From positions 1 to 64,000 of the forward strand of contig NZ_JAAKZW010000013.1 of the NCBI RefSeq assembly GCF_011044995.1: DNA of 64,000 nt, read 5' to 3'. Made by a program: the position numbers and the translations under genes. Below the pieces are notes generated by a model. The model did no database searches. It was given only the letters and a program-made list of their open reading frames with translations, and had not been told where the DNA came from. This DNA is from Streptomyces mesophilus. Lineage in GTDB: Bacteria; Actinomycetota; Actinomycetes; Streptomycetales; Streptomycetaceae. Shown one piece after another: positions 27,589-36,912 of this stretch (position 1 is its first letter; each line of letters begins with the position of its first letter).

Positions 27589-29172
27589 TCAGCCCTTCTG
27601 GAGTTCCCAGAAGCGGAAGACCGTCGAGGCGTCCAGGCACCACTCCACGCCGGAGATCTCCTCGCCGACGACGGCGTACTGCTTGCCCTGCCACAGCGGG
27701 ATGATGGGGAGCTCGTCGGCGACGATGTCCTGGAGCCGGTGGAACTGGTCCTGGGTACCGGTGCGGTCGGTCTGCGCGGCCGTACCCGGGACGATCTCGC
27801 CGGTGATCGTCTCGTTGGTGTAGTTGTTCATCAGGACGTTGTCCTTGCCGAAGAACGGCTGGGTGAAGTTCTCCGGGTCCGGGTAGTCCGGGACCCAGCC
27901 CTTCACGTAGAAGCCGTACTTGCCGGCCTCGACATCCTTCTCGTACTGGTCGAAGGGCACCGACTTCACGTCGGCCTCGAACAGGCCGCTGGCGTTGAGC
28001 TGCTCGGCGATCGCCTTGAACTCCTCGACGGTGGCGGGGCCGTAACGCGAGGGCGTCGCCCACAGCGTGAGCTTGACCTTGCCGGTGATGCCCTCGTCGC
28101 GCAGCGCCTGTGCCGCCTTGTCGGGCTGCGGACGGCCGCCGTAGGTGTCGAAGAACGCCGTGTTGTGGGCTTCGATACCCGCCGGGATGATCGAGTACAG
28201 CGCCGAGGCGGTCTGGTCGTGCACGTCGGAGACCAGCTTCTCGCGGTCGATCAGATACGCGAGTGCCTTGCGCACGCCGAGCTTTCCGACGACCGGATCG
28301 TTCATGTTGAGGACGATGTGCTGGACCTCGGCGCTGGTGCCCTCGATGACCTCGGCCTTCGCCTCGGCGTCGGTGCTGCTTTCGAGATCGGCGATGTCGC
28401 CGGCCGACAGGCCTCGGTAGGCGATGTCGATGTCGCCGGCGAGCATCGCCTGCTTCAGCTTCTTGCGGTCGTCGTGGAAGAAGCGCAGCGTCACACCGGA
28501 GTTGTGGGTCTCGGCGCTGCCCTTGTACGAGCCGTTCACCTTGAACACGGCCTCGCTGTCGCCATACGAGTCGAGGGTGTAGGCACCCGAACCGAAGGCC
28601 TTGCCGTCCTTGCGGAGCTTGTCGGCGGGGTACTCGCGGTGGTCGACGATCGAGCCGGCGCCGGAGGCGATCTTGCTGGGGAAGGTCGCGTCGGGGACCT
28701 TGAGGTGGAACACGACCGTCTTGGCGTCGGGGGTCGTGACCTTGCCGAGCGAGCTGAACATGACGGCGGGGCCGTCCGGGTCGTCGATGTTCAGCGTCCG
28801 GTCGAAGGAGTACTTGACGTCCTTCGAGGTCAGCTCGTTGCCGTTGCTGAACTTCAGGCCGTCGCGCAGCTTGCAGGTCAGTTCCTTGGTCGCGGAGTCC
28901 GTGAACGTGCAGGACTCGGCGGCCTCCGGCTCCGGCTCCGTACCGCCCTTGGGGAAGGCGAGCAGCGACTGGAAGACGTTGTTGAACAGCAGCCAGGAAC
29001 CCGGGTCGTAACCGGACGCCGGGTCCGTGGCGAGGACGTCGTCGGACATGCCGACCACGATCTCGCCGTCTTCGCCGCCGCTGGAGCCTTGCTCCGAACC
29101 GCAACCGCTCAGCAGGCCCGCGGCGAGTCCGGCCGCGAGGATCGGCGCAGGCCAGGACTTACGTATGTTCAC
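27589..29172 (-). CDS. oligopeptide-type ABC substrate-binding lipoprotein (copy 1)
   Basis: A 527-residue extracellular solute-binding protein of family 5 (SBP_bac_5), anchored by a lipobox Cys (AAGLLSGC). Family motifs are CKLRDGLKFSNGNELTSKDVKYSFDRT and the C-terminal LQDIVADELPIIPLWQGKQY. A Cys pair near residue ~80-95 (SCTF...LTC) may form a disulfide and is shared with its neighbour. The GTG at 29172 follows GGGGA. Its ligand could be a peptide or a nickel/sugar compound. No permease or ATPase gene is near. It is a close paralogue of the next gene, separated by a terminator-like hairpin. Confidence 0.88.
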   Translation of the reverse strand: MNIRKSWPAPILAAGLAAGLLSGCGSEQGSSGGEDGEIVVGMSDDVLATDPASGYDPGSWLLFNNVFQSLLAFPKGGTEPEPEAAESCTFTDSATKELTCKLRDGLKFSNGNELTSKDVKYSFDRTLNIDDPDGPAVMFSSLGKVTTPDAKTVVFHLKVPDATFPSKIASGAGSIVDHREYPADKLRKDGKAFGSGAYTLDSYGDSEAVFKVNGSYKGSAETHNSGVTLRFFHDDRKKLKQAMLAGDIDIAYRGLSAGDIADLESSTDAEAKAEVIEGTSAEVQHIVLNMNDPVVGKLGVRKALAYLIDREKLVSDVHDQTASALYSIIPAGIEAHNTAFFDTYGGRPQPDKAAQALRDEGITGKVKLTLWATPSRYGPATVEEFKAIAEQLNASGLFEADVKSVPFDQYEKDVEAGKYGFYVKGWVPDYPDPENFTQPFFGKDNVLMNNYTNETITGEIVPGTAAQTDRTGTQDQFHRLQDIVADELPIIPLWQGKQYAVVGEEISGVEWCLDASTVFRFWELQKG

Positions 29173-29200
29173 TGGTGGTTCCCCGGAGGTGTGTTGAGCC

Positions 29201-29224
29201 GGGCACGCCCCCAGGGGCGTGCCC
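29201..29224 (-). terminator. hairpin between the two binding-protein genes
   Basis: A perfect 11-bp stem (GGGCACGCCCC / GGGGCGTGCCC) with a 2-nt CA gap at the centre, in the 86-bp gap between the paralogues. It implies separate transcripts or attenuation of copy 1. Confidence 0.75.
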
Positions 29225-29258
29225 GTATGGTCAGCAGTCGGCCGAGCGGGTGCGGGCG

Positions 29259-30893
29259 TTATTCGCCGATACCGCGCCCGAGCTCCCAGAGCTGCATGTT
29301 GGAGGAGGAGTTGAGCACCCACTCCACCCCGGTGATGTCGTCGCGGGCGGCGACATAGGTCTTGCCCTGCCACAGCGGGAGCACCGGGACGTCCTCGGCG
29401 ATGATGTCCTGGATCTGCTTGAGCGAGTCGCCGGCGGCGAGTCGGTCGGCTTCCTGGCGGGACTGCGGAATGAGCGTGTTGTTGATCTTGCTGTTCCGGT
29501 AGGGCGAGTTGAGGAAGTTGCCCTCGCCGACGAACGGCGCAAGGAAGTTGTCGGCGTCGGGGAAGTCGGGGAACCAGCCCATGCCGTACACCGCGTACTC
29601 ACCCTTGAGCTCGGCGGACCTGTACGTCTTCCAGGGCGTGCCCTTGATGGTCACATCGAACAGGTCGCTGCCGTTGAGCTGGTCGCGCAGGATTTCGAAC
29701 TCCTGCTTGGTGACCTCACCGTACTTGTCGGTCGAGTAGTTCAGCGTCACCTTGACCGGGGTCTTGATGCCTGCCTTGCCGAGCAGTTGGGCCGCCCTCG
29801 CCTTGTCCGGCTCGCTGTACTTGTTGAAGAAGGAGTTGGTGTGCCCGGTGACGCCGCTGGGCACCAGGGAGTACAGCTCCTCGGCGGAGGTGCCGTACAC
29901 CTCGGAGACGATCGCGGCGCGGTCCACGAGCTGCGCCATGGCCTGGCGGACGGCCTTCTCCTCGACCACCGGCGCGTCGGTGTCGAAGCCGAGGTAGCGG
30001 ATCTCCAGGCCGGGCATCTCGACGAGCTCGATGCCCTCGACGGCGCCGGCCGAGAAGTCCTTGATCTGCGCGGGCTCGATGGTGCGGCCCATGACGTCGA
30101 TGTCACCGCTCTTGAGTGCGGTGCTCATCTGCGAGGCCTTGGCGAAGGTCCGCATCTCGAGCTTGTCGCTGTTGACCTTCAGCGAGCCCTTGTAGTTCGG
30201 GTTCTTGGTGAAGACCGCCTTGACGACTTCCTCGACACCTTCGACCTGCTTCGTCTCGGTCTCGAGGGTGTACGGGCCCGAGGCGTCGACCTGGAAGCCG
30301 TTGCGGAGCTTCTTCGCACTGTAGGTGTCGGCGTCGACGATGCCGGCGGCGGGCGTGGCGAGCTTGTGCGGGAACGTGGCGTCGGAGGCATTGAGGTGGA
30401 AGACCACCTTGTCCTCGCTCACGGCCTCGACGGTGTCGATGCCCGCGAGCAGCCCGGACACTCCGCTGTTCTGCTCCTCCGGGAGGCTTTCGCCGAGCGC
30501 GCGGGTGCGCTCCACGGAGAACTTGACGTCCTCGGCGGTCAGCGCGTTGCCGTTGGCGAACTTCAGGCCGTCGCGCAGCGTGCACTCGTACCGCTTGTTG
30601 ATGTTGTCGCTGAACCGGCAGCTCTCCGCGGCCTCGGGTTCGGGCTCGCCACCGCCGCGCGGGGCGATCATCAGCGTCTGCACGGTCTGGCGCAGGACGT
30701 TCCAGGAGCCGGCGTCGTACGCGTACGCGGGGTCGAACGGCGCGGGGGCGTCGGAGGTGGCGGCGAACGCATCAGTGGTACCGATGACGATCGCATCGTC
30801 GCTGTCGCCGCCGCCGTCACTGCCGCCGCAGGCGGCGAGGACAGGGGCGAGCAGGCCGATGGCGACCGGCAGCACCAGTGTCTTGCGGTTCAT
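29259..30893 (-). CDS. oligopeptide-type ABC substrate-binding lipoprotein (copy 2)
   Basis: A 544-residue family 5 binding protein with lipobox LAAC (GLLAPVLAACGG). It is clearly paralogous to the downstream gene: ESCRFSDNINKRYECTLRDGLKFANGNALTAEDVKFSVERT against the copy 1 equivalent, and the same QDIIAEDVPVLPLWQGKTY ending. The shared Cys pair is kept. The ATG at 30893 starts the signal peptide; an open extension upstream is not coding-like. With no transporter subunits beside it, it probably feeds an importer encoded elsewhere or has a signalling role. A 527-bp gene-free region lies upstream. Confidence 0.88.
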   Translation of the reverse strand: MNRKTLVLPVAIGLLAPVLAACGGSDGGGDSDDAIVIGTTDAFAATSDAPAPFDPAYAYDAGSWNVLRQTVQTLMIAPRGGGEPEPEAAESCRFSDNINKRYECTLRDGLKFANGNALTAEDVKFSVERTRALGESLPEEQNSGVSGLLAGIDTVEAVSEDKVVFHLNASDATFPHKLATPAAGIVDADTYSAKKLRNGFQVDASGPYTLETETKQVEGVEEVVKAVFTKNPNYKGSLKVNSDKLEMRTFAKASQMSTALKSGDIDVMGRTIEPAQIKDFSAGAVEGIELVEMPGLEIRYLGFDTDAPVVEEKAVRQAMAQLVDRAAIVSEVYGTSAEELYSLVPSGVTGHTNSFFNKYSEPDKARAAQLLGKAGIKTPVKVTLNYSTDKYGEVTKQEFEILRDQLNGSDLFDVTIKGTPWKTYRSAELKGEYAVYGMGWFPDFPDADNFLAPFVGEGNFLNSPYRNSKINNTLIPQSRQEADRLAAGDSLKQIQDIIAEDVPVLPLWQGKTYVAARDDITGVEWVLNSSSNMQLWELGRGIGE

Positions 30894-31420
30894 GCGCGAA
30901 GTACTCCAACGATCGATCCCAAGGCGCCTGCGCCAAGGGGTGGGTGCGCAGGGCATGGAGGTAATGACGGTGTTCTCAGTGGTCCCGACTGGGTTCTCGC
31001 GAAGACATTAGTCCGCGGGGTCAGGTCGGTTGCAGTGACCCGGAGTTGGGCGTAATCACGCAGCGGGAGCGGATGCGGACACACTGAAATCCGGGGTACG
31101 GAATGTTTCGTGCACCAGCCCACCAATCGGGACACAACGTCAGGACGAGGCCGCCGCCTACGCGGGTCGCAGCACAGGCGCGACCCCCTGTCGACGGACC
31201 TCGACGTGATAAACATCACGCCGTCAACTCGATTGCCGGAGAAGGGAATTAGCGGTTCCCGGGTCACGGAAAATGCACGGGCCAATGCGCTGCGTTTCCC
31301 GCGCATTCGCCGCTGCACGCTCGGTGAACGACCGGTGCATTCCCGTAATCGGCGGTGCCGGGTTTTCGGCCGGTGGCCGGGAACCGTCAATCGATCAGTG
31401 GCTGACCAATGCCCGAGGGA
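30894..31420. other. 527-bp intergenic region upstream of binding-protein copy 2
   Basis: No frame here is convincing as a gene: short open frames have no similarity to known motifs and poor start signals. The DNA is less GC-rich than its surroundings. It contains a small inverted repeat AATGCGC / GCGCATT (31284-31307) and several TGAC/GATCA-like words near 31380-31430. It probably holds the promoter of the binding-protein gene and the 3' end of the HAD gene; no clear operator was assigned. Confidence 0.5.
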
Positions 31421-32116
31421 TCAGTGACCGATCAATGACCGCAGGAAGGGAAGGTCGACTTCTTCGAGCGAGGAGACGACCGTACGGCCGGGGCTCGGGG
31501 CGATCGGCGCGACCGAGGGAACCGCGACGACCCGGCAGCCGGCGGCCTCCGCCGCGGCGACGCCCGTGGCGGTGTCCTCGACCACGGCGCAGCGCGCGGG
31601 GTCCGCGCCGAGTCTGGCGGCCGCGTGGAGGTACGGGTCGGGGTGCGGCTTGGTGCGCTGCACCTCGTCGCCGGCCACCGTCAGGGCGAAGTGGTGCGCG
31701 CCGAGCGATTCGAGTACGCGGTCGATGATGCGGCGGTGCGAGGCCGAGACGAGGGCCGTGGGCACCTCGTGCGCGGAGAGTTCCGCGAGCAGCCGGGCGG
31801 CACCGGGCATCAGCGGCAGGGCGCGGCTGATGCGGTGCTCGAACGCGTCGTTGAGCAGCACGGTCAGCTCGGGCAGCGTGATGTCGGCGCCCGTGGCCTC
31901 GATGAGGAACCCGGCGCTGCGGCTCATGGGCCCGCCCACGACCACATCGCGCCAGGAGTCGTCGAGGGCATGGCCGAGCTTCGCGAACGCCTCGACTTCG
32001 GCGTCCCACCAGAAGCCCTCGGTGTCCACGAGAGTGCCGTCCATGTCGAGCAGCACGGCCTGCAGGTTGTCGCTTTGAGCCGTACGAGTGCCGACTGCGG
32101 GGACCGTACTGGTCAT
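31421..32116 (-). CDS. HAD-superfamily phosphatase (beta-phosphoglucomutase/Gph-like)
   Basis: A 231-residue haloacid dehalogenase-fold hydrolase. Motif I is VLLDMDGTLVDTEGFWW with nucleophile Asp and acid/base Asp, motif II TALVSASH, motif III Lys in QRTKPHPDPYL, and motif IV VVEDTATGVAAAEAAG. The four-helix cap between motifs I and II is the C1 type of phosphoglycolate phosphatase and beta-phosphoglucomutase relatives. Substrate is unknown, probably a small sugar or glycolate phosphate. The ATG at 32116 has GGAGG 9 nt upstream. It follows metH on the same strand beyond a hairpin terminator. Confidence 0.9.
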   Translation of the reverse strand: MTSTVPAVGTRTAQSDNLQAVLLDMDGTLVDTEGFWWDAEVEAFAKLGHALDDSWRDVVVGGPMSRSAGFLIEATGADITLPELTVLLNDAFEHRISRALPLMPGAARLLAELSAHEVPTALVSASHRRIIDRVLESLGAHHFALTVAGDEVQRTKPHPDPYLHAAARLGADPARCAVVEDTATGVAAAEAAGCRVVAVPSVAPIAPSPGRTVVSSLEEVDLPFLRSLIGH

Positions 32117-32143
32117 TCGGCCACACCTCCGTAAGGGACGAGA

Positions 32144-32195
32144 AGGCCGGTCGCCTTGACCCGCGGGATTTTCCGCTGGTGAAGGCGACCGGCCT
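32144..32195 (-). terminator. terminator of metH
   Basis: A perfect 14-bp inverted repeat (AGGCCGGTCGCCTT / AAGGCGACCGGCCT) with a 24-nt loop, in the 161-bp gap after the metH stop codon. Confidence 0.8.
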
Positions 32196-32277
32196 GCACT
32201 GGACCGACCAGTGTACGTCCCGTCCGCGCGAAGCGCGCGGGAGATCCTCGCGGGGCTTGCCAGGTACCCCGGACGCC

Positions 32278-35200
32278 CTAGCGGGCGTTGAAGTACTTGG
32301 CCTCCGGGTGGTGGATGACGATGGCGTCCGTGGACTGCTCGGGGTGGAGCTGGAACTCCTCGCTCAGGTGCACGCCGATCCGCTCGGGCTCGAGGAGCCG
32401 GGCGATCTTCGCGCGGTCCTCGAGGTCGGGGCAGGCCCCGTAGCCGAGCGAGAAACGGGCGCCGCGGTACTTCAGGGCGAACATGTCCTCCATCGCCGAG
32501 GGGTCCTCGCCCGAGAAGCCGAGCTCGGAGCGGACCCGCGCGTGCCAGTACTCGGCGAGGGCCTCCGCCAACTGCACGGACAGGCCGTGCAGTTCGAGGT
32601 AGTCGCGGTAGGAGTTGGACTCGAAGAGCTCGGCCGTGGCCTCGCCGATCCTCGAGCCGACCGTGACGACCTGCAGGCCCACGACGTCGATCTCGCCGGA
32701 GTCCTCGGGGCGGAAGAAGTCCGCGAGGCACAGCCGGCGGCCGCGGCGCTGGCGCGGGAAGGTGAAGCGGGTGCGCTCGTTGCCCTGCGCGTCGAGGAGG
32801 ATCAGGTCCTCGCCCTTGGAGACGCAGGGGAAGTAGCCGTACACGACGGCCGCTTCGAGCAGGTTCTTCGTGTGCAGCTCGTCCAGCCAGCCGCGCAGCC
32901 GCGGCCGGCCCTCGGTCTCGACGAGCTCCTCGTACGTGGGTCCGTCGCCCTTGCGGTTCTGCTTGAGGCCCCACTGGCCCTTGAACAGCGCGCCCTCGTC
33001 CAGCCAGGAGGCGTACTCCTTGAGCTGGATGCCCTTGATGACGCGGGTGCCCCAGAAGGGCGGCTCCGGCACGGGGTTGTCGACGGCGACGTCGGAGCGG
33101 CCCTTCGGCTCCTCGTCCGCGCCCTCGACGACCTGGACGCCGGTGGCCTTGACCCGGCGCTGCTTCAGCTCCGGCAGGACCGCGCCCGGCACGCCGCGCT
33201 TCACGCCGATCAGTGCGTCCATCAGGCGCAGGCCCTCGAACGCGTCCCGGGCGTAGCGGACTTCGCCCTCGTAGATCTCGTGCAGGTCCTGTTCCACGTA
33301 CGCACGGGTCAGGGCGGCGCCGCCGAGGATGACGGGGAACTTGGCGGCGAGCTTGCGGGAGTTGAGCTCCTGCAGGTTCTCCTTCATGATCACCGTCGAC
33401 TTGACGAGGAGTCCTGACATGCCGATGACGTCCGCCCGGTGCTCCTCGGCGGCCTCCAGGATCGCGGAGACGGGCTGCTTGATGCCGAGGTTGACGACGT
33501 TGTAGCCGTTGTTGGACAGGATGATGTCGACGAGGTTCTTGCCGATGTCGTGGACGTCGCCGCGGACGGTGGCGAGGACGATGGTGCCCTTGCCGTCGTC
33601 GTCCGTCTTCTCCATGTGCGGTTCGAGGTAGGCCACCGCGGTCTTCATGACCTCGGCGGACTGGAGCACGAACGGCAGCTGCATCTGGCCGGAGCCGAAC
33701 AGCTCGCCGACCACCTTCATGCCCGCGAGCAGCGTGTTGTTGACGATGTCGAGGGCCGGGGTGTCGGCGAGCGCCTCGTCGAGGTCGGCTTCGAGGCCCT
33801 TCTTCTCGCCGTCGATGATCCGCCGCTGCAGCCGCTCGTCGAGCGGCAGCGCGAGCAGTTCCTCGGCCTTGCCTGCCTTGAGGGACTTGGTGGTCGCGCC
33901 CTCGAAGAGCTCCATCAGCTTCTGCAGCGGGTCGTAACCCTCTTCGCGGCGGTCGTAGACCAGGTCGAGCGCGACCTTGACCTGCTCGTCGTCGAACCGC
34001 GCGATCGGCAGGATCTTCGAGGCGTGCACGATCGCCGAGTCGAGGCCCGCCTTGACGCATTCGTCGAGGAAGACCGAGTTGAGCAGGATGCGCGCGGCCG
34101 GGTTGAGGCCGAAGGAGATGTTGGACAGACCGAGCGTGGTCTGCACGTCCGGGTGGCGGCGCTTGAGCTCACGGATCGCCTCGATGGTGGCGATGCCGTC
34201 CTTGCGCGACTCCTCCTGACCCGTACAGATGGTGAAGGTCAGGGTGTCGATGAGGATGTCGGACTCGAGGATCCCGTAGTTGCCGGTCAGGTCGTCGATG
34301 AGCCGCTCGGCGATGGCGACCTTGTGCTCGACGGTGCGGGCCTGGCCCTCCTCGTCGATGGTCAGCGCGATCAGCGCGGCGCCGTGCTCCTGCGCCAGCT
34401 GCGTGACCTTGGCGAAACGGGACTCGGGCCCGTCACCGTCCTCATAGTTCACGGAGTTGATGACGGCGCGCCCGCCGAGGTGCTCCAACCCGGCCCGGAT
34501 CACCTCGACTTCGGTGGAGTCGAGGACGATCGGCAGCGTGGACGCGGTGGCGAAACGGCCCGCGAGCTCGTGCATGTCGGCGACGCCGTCGCGGCCCACG
34601 TAGTCCACGCACAGGTCGAGCATGTGCGCGCCCTCGCGGATCTGGTCGCGGGCCATCTCCACGCAGTCGTCCCAGCGGCCTTCGAGCATGGCCTCGCGGA
34701 ACTTCTTCGAACCGTTGGCGTTGGTGCGCTCACCGATCGCCATGTACGAGACGTCCTGGCGGAACGGCACCGTCTGGTACAGCGAGGAGGCGCCGGGCTC
34801 GGGCTGCGGGTTGCGCTCGGGCGGCGTCATGTCCCGTACGCGCTCGACGACCTGGCGCAGGTGCTCGGGAGTGGAGCCGCAGCAGCCGCCGACCAGCTGA
34901 AGACCGAAGTCGTTGACGAAGGTCTCCTGCGCGTCCGCCATCTCCGGCGGGGTCAGCGGGAAGTATGCGCCGTCCTTGGTCAGGATCGGCAGACCGGCGT
35001 TCGGCATGCACATCAGCGGCGTACGGGAGTGGCGGGCCAGATAGCGCAGGTGCTCGCTCATCTCGGCAGGACCGGTCGAGCAGTTGAGGCCGATCAGATC
35101 GATGCCGAGCGGCTCCAGGGCGGTCAGCGCGGCGCCGATCTCGGAGCCGAGCAGCATCACACCGGTGGTCTCGAAGGCCAGCGAGCAGATGAGGGGGACG

Positions 35201-35808
35201 TCGATGCCGAGCGCCTCCATCGCACGCCGGGCACCGATCAGACCGGCCTTGGTCTGGAGCAGGTCCTGCGTGGTCTCCACGATCAGGGCGTCCGCGCCAC
35301 CGGCGAGCAGGCCTTCGGAGTTCTGCTGGTAGCCGTCGCGGATCGAGGCGTACGTCGTGTGGCCGAGCGTCGGCAGCTTGGTACCCGGACCCACCGAACC
35401 GAGCACCCAGCGCTGCCGGCCGTCCTTGGCGGCGAACTCGTCGGCGACCTCGCGGGCGATCCGGGCGCCGGACTCCGAGAGTTCGAAGATCCGGTCGGCG
35501 ATCTCGTACTCGCTGGCGGCCGTGGCGTTGGCGCCGAAGGTGTTGGTCTCCACGCAGTCGACGCCGACGGCGAAGTACTCCTCGTGCACCGAGCGCACGA
35601 TGTCGGGGCGCGTGATGTTGAGGATCTCGTTGCAGCCCTCGAGCTGCTGGAAGTCCTCCAGAGTCGGGTCCTGCGCCTGGAGCATGGTCCCCATCGCCCC
35701 GTCGGCCACCACGACTCGGGTGGCGAGCGCTTCCCTGAGGGCTGCGATGCGGGCGGCTTGTCCCTGCGGGGTGCCTGCGGACGTGATGGGCGTCGGCTGC
35801 GAGGCCAT
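32278..35808 (-). CDS. metH: cobalamin-dependent methionine synthase MetH
   Basis: A 1176-residue multi-module enzyme that moves a methyl group from methyltetrahydrofolate through cobalamin to homocysteine. Order: homocysteine module with zinc Cys (LNCSTGP, GGCCGSTPEHL; ~1-340); pterin-binding module (SYMAIGERTNANGSKKF, ~355-620); B12 module with the lower ligand His in VRGDVHDIGKNLV and GMSGLLVKSTVIM (~650-880); C-terminal activation domain that binds SAM (~920-1176). All modules are present and full length. The ATG at 35808 starts at MASQPTP; a longer open frame upstream is not supported. Divergent from gylR (257 bp). I saw no cobalamin riboswitch. Confidence 0.96.
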   Translation of the reverse strand: MASQPTPITSAGTPQGQAARIAALREALATRVVVADGAMGTMLQAQDPTLEDFQQLEGCNEILNITRPDIVRSVHEEYFAVGVDCVETNTFGANATAASEYEIADRIFELSESGARIAREVADEFAAKDGRQRWVLGSVGPGTKLPTLGHTTYASIRDGYQQNSEGLLAGGADALIVETTQDLLQTKAGLIGARRAMEALGIDVPLICSLAFETTGVMLLGSEIGAALTALEPLGIDLIGLNCSTGPAEMSEHLRYLARHSRTPLMCMPNAGLPILTKDGAYFPLTPPEMADAQETFVNDFGLQLVGGCCGSTPEHLRQVVERVRDMTPPERNPQPEPGASSLYQTVPFRQDVSYMAIGERTNANGSKKFREAMLEGRWDDCVEMARDQIREGAHMLDLCVDYVGRDGVADMHELAGRFATASTLPIVLDSTEVEVIRAGLEHLGGRAVINSVNYEDGDGPESRFAKVTQLAQEHGAALIALTIDEEGQARTVEHKVAIAERLIDDLTGNYGILESDILIDTLTFTICTGQEESRKDGIATIEAIRELKRRHPDVQTTLGLSNISFGLNPAARILLNSVFLDECVKAGLDSAIVHASKILPIARFDDEQVKVALDLVYDRREEGYDPLQKLMELFEGATTKSLKAGKAEELLALPLDERLQRRIIDGEKKGLEADLDEALADTPALDIVNNTLLAGMKVVGELFGSGQMQLPFVLQSAEVMKTAVAYLEPHMEKTDDDGKGTIVLATVRGDVHDIGKNLVDIILSNNGYNVVNLGIKQPVSAILEAAEEHRADVIGMSGLLVKSTVIMKENLQELNSRKLAAKFPVILGGAALTRAYVEQDLHEIYEGEVRYARDAFEGLRLMDALIGVKRGVPGAVLPELKQRRVKATGVQVVEGADEEPKGRSDVAVDNPVPEPPFWGTRVIKGIQLKEYASWLDEGALFKGQWGLKQNRKGDGPTYEELVETEGRPRLRGWLDELHTKNLLEAAVVYGYFPCVSKGEDLILLDAQGNERTRFTFPRQRRGRRLCLADFFRPEDSGEIDVVGLQVVTVGSRIGEATAELFESNSYRDYLELHGLSVQLAEALAEYWHARVRSELGFSGEDPSAMEDMFALKYRGARFSLGYGACPDLEDRAKIARLLEPERIGVHLSEEFQLHPEQSTDAIVIHHPEAKYFNAR

Positions 35809-35881
35809 GGATCTGCTCCCTGGAGTGCGACGGCTGTCGGCTTTACGTCCTCCCGGCGGAGGGCGCACCCGGTCAGGGTAG

Positions 35882-35899
35882 CCGGGACCAAGGTCCCGG
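35882..35899 (-). other. hairpin in the metH leader region
   Basis: A perfect 8-bp inverted repeat CCGGGACC / GGTCCCGG with 2 nt between arms, about 75 bp upstream of the metH ATG. Function unknown; it does not match SAH, SAM or B12 riboswitch patterns that I can recall. Confidence 0.4.
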
Positions 35900-36009
35900 G
35901 GTGAGGGGCGTCCCAGGGGACGGACGACGGGGCGGGGGCCTGGGTCGCACAGGCGTCCGCCACTATGTCGGCCGGATACCGAAATCTGCGGGGCTGGACA
36001 TTAGGACAA

Positions 36010-36046
36010 GGTCGACAACGGCCGATAGTGTTCAGCATTGTCGAAC
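36010..36046. promoter_or_regulatory. putative GylR operator in the gylR promoter
   Basis: GTTCAGCATTGTCGAAC (36030-36046) is an imperfect 17-bp palindrome. Its half GCATTGTCGAAC recurs exactly before glpF, and an inverted partial copy GGTCGACAAC lies at 36010-36019. It is 20 bp upstream of the gylR ATG, where a repressor would block its own transcription. Confidence 0.6.
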
Positions 36047-36065
36047 GACCAGGAGGCTTTAGGCG

Positions 36066-36830
36066 ATGGCGAAGAACATCCAGTCGCTCGAGCGTGCCGC
36101 CGCGATGCTGCGGCTGCTCGCCGGCGGCGAGCGGCGCCTCGGCCTCTCCGACATCGCCTCCTCGCTGGGTCTCGCCAAGGGCACCGCGCACGGCATCCTG
36201 CGCACGCTGCAGGCGGAGGGTTTCGTCGAGCAGGACGCCGCGTCCGGCCGCTATCAGCTGGGCGCCGAGCTGCTGCGTCTGGGCAACAGCTACCTCGACA
36301 TCCACGAGCTGCGTGCCCGTGCCCTGGTGTGGACCGACGACCTGGCCCGCTCCAGCGGCGAGAGCGTCTACCTGGGCGTCCTGCACCAGCAGGGCGTCCT
36401 GATCGTGCACCACGTTTTCCGGCCCGACGAGTCACGTCAGGTGCTCGAGGTCGGGGCCATGCACCCGCTGCACTCGACCGCACTCGGCAAGGTGCTCTCG
36501 GCCTACGACCCGGTGGCGCACAGCGAGGTCGTGGAGGTGGAGCGCAAGGAGTTCACGCCCCGCACGATCACCGGGCTCGACGAGTTCGAGTCGGTGCTCG
36601 ACCTCACCCGCGCACGCGGCTGGTCCGCCGATGTCGAGGAGACCTGGGACGGCGTGGCCTCGGTGGCCGCCCCCATCCACGACCGGCGGCGGATGCCGGT
36701 CGGCGCGGTCGGCATCACGGGCGCCGTGGAGCGGGTCTGCGAAGGCGGCGAGCTGCGCAACGAGCTGATCGCGGCGGTACGGGACTGCGCCCGCGCGGTG
36801 TCGCGCGACCTCGGCGCGGGCAGGTTCTGA
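36066..36830 (+). CDS. gylR: IclR-family glycerol operon repressor GylR
   Basis: A 254-residue regulator. N-terminal winged helix-turn-helix: IQSLERAAAMLRLL, LSDIASSLGLAKGTAHGILRTLQ, FVEQD. The C-terminal IclR effector domain begins near residue 75 (ELRARALVWTDDLARSSGESVYLGVL) and ends with VGAVGITG. GylR of Streptomyces coelicolor represses its own gene and the glycerol operon and responds to glycerol-3-phosphate. The ATG at 36066 has AGGAGG 9 nt upstream. A shared 12-bp motif before gylR and glpF fits autoregulation and operon control. It is followed by glpF after 250 bp. Confidence 0.94.
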   Translation: MAKNIQSLERAAAMLRLLAGGERRLGLSDIASSLGLAKGTAHGILRTLQAEGFVEQDAASGRYQLGAELLRLGNSYLDIHELRARALVWTDDLARSSGESVYLGVLHQQGVLIVHHVFRPDESRQVLEVGAMHPLHSTALGKVLSAYDPVAHSEVVEVERKEFTPRTITGLDEFESVLDLTRARGWSADVEETWDGVASVAAPIHDRRRMPVGAVGITGAVERVCEGGELRNELIAAVRDCARAVSRDLGAGRF

Positions 36831-36912
36831 GCACTCTCGCGCTCACCTCCCGCAACCACTCCCCCACAGATCCGTCACCACCCTCCCGTAACGATCGCAA
36901 TTCCCGTCACAC

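Noticed and set aside
31421..34060. A long minus-strand frame extending the HAD gene upstream through metH
   Set aside because: The extra part is a frame-shifted reading of metH; the HAD domain starts at the ATG at 32116 with a good ribosome binding site.
33439..35904. An 821-codon plus-strand frame opposite metH
   Set aside because: Antisense artefact of biased third positions; metH is complete on the other strand.
35809..36000. Cobalamin or SAH riboswitch upstream of metH
   Set aside because: No B12-box-like or SAH-like conserved words were found by eye; only a short hairpin.
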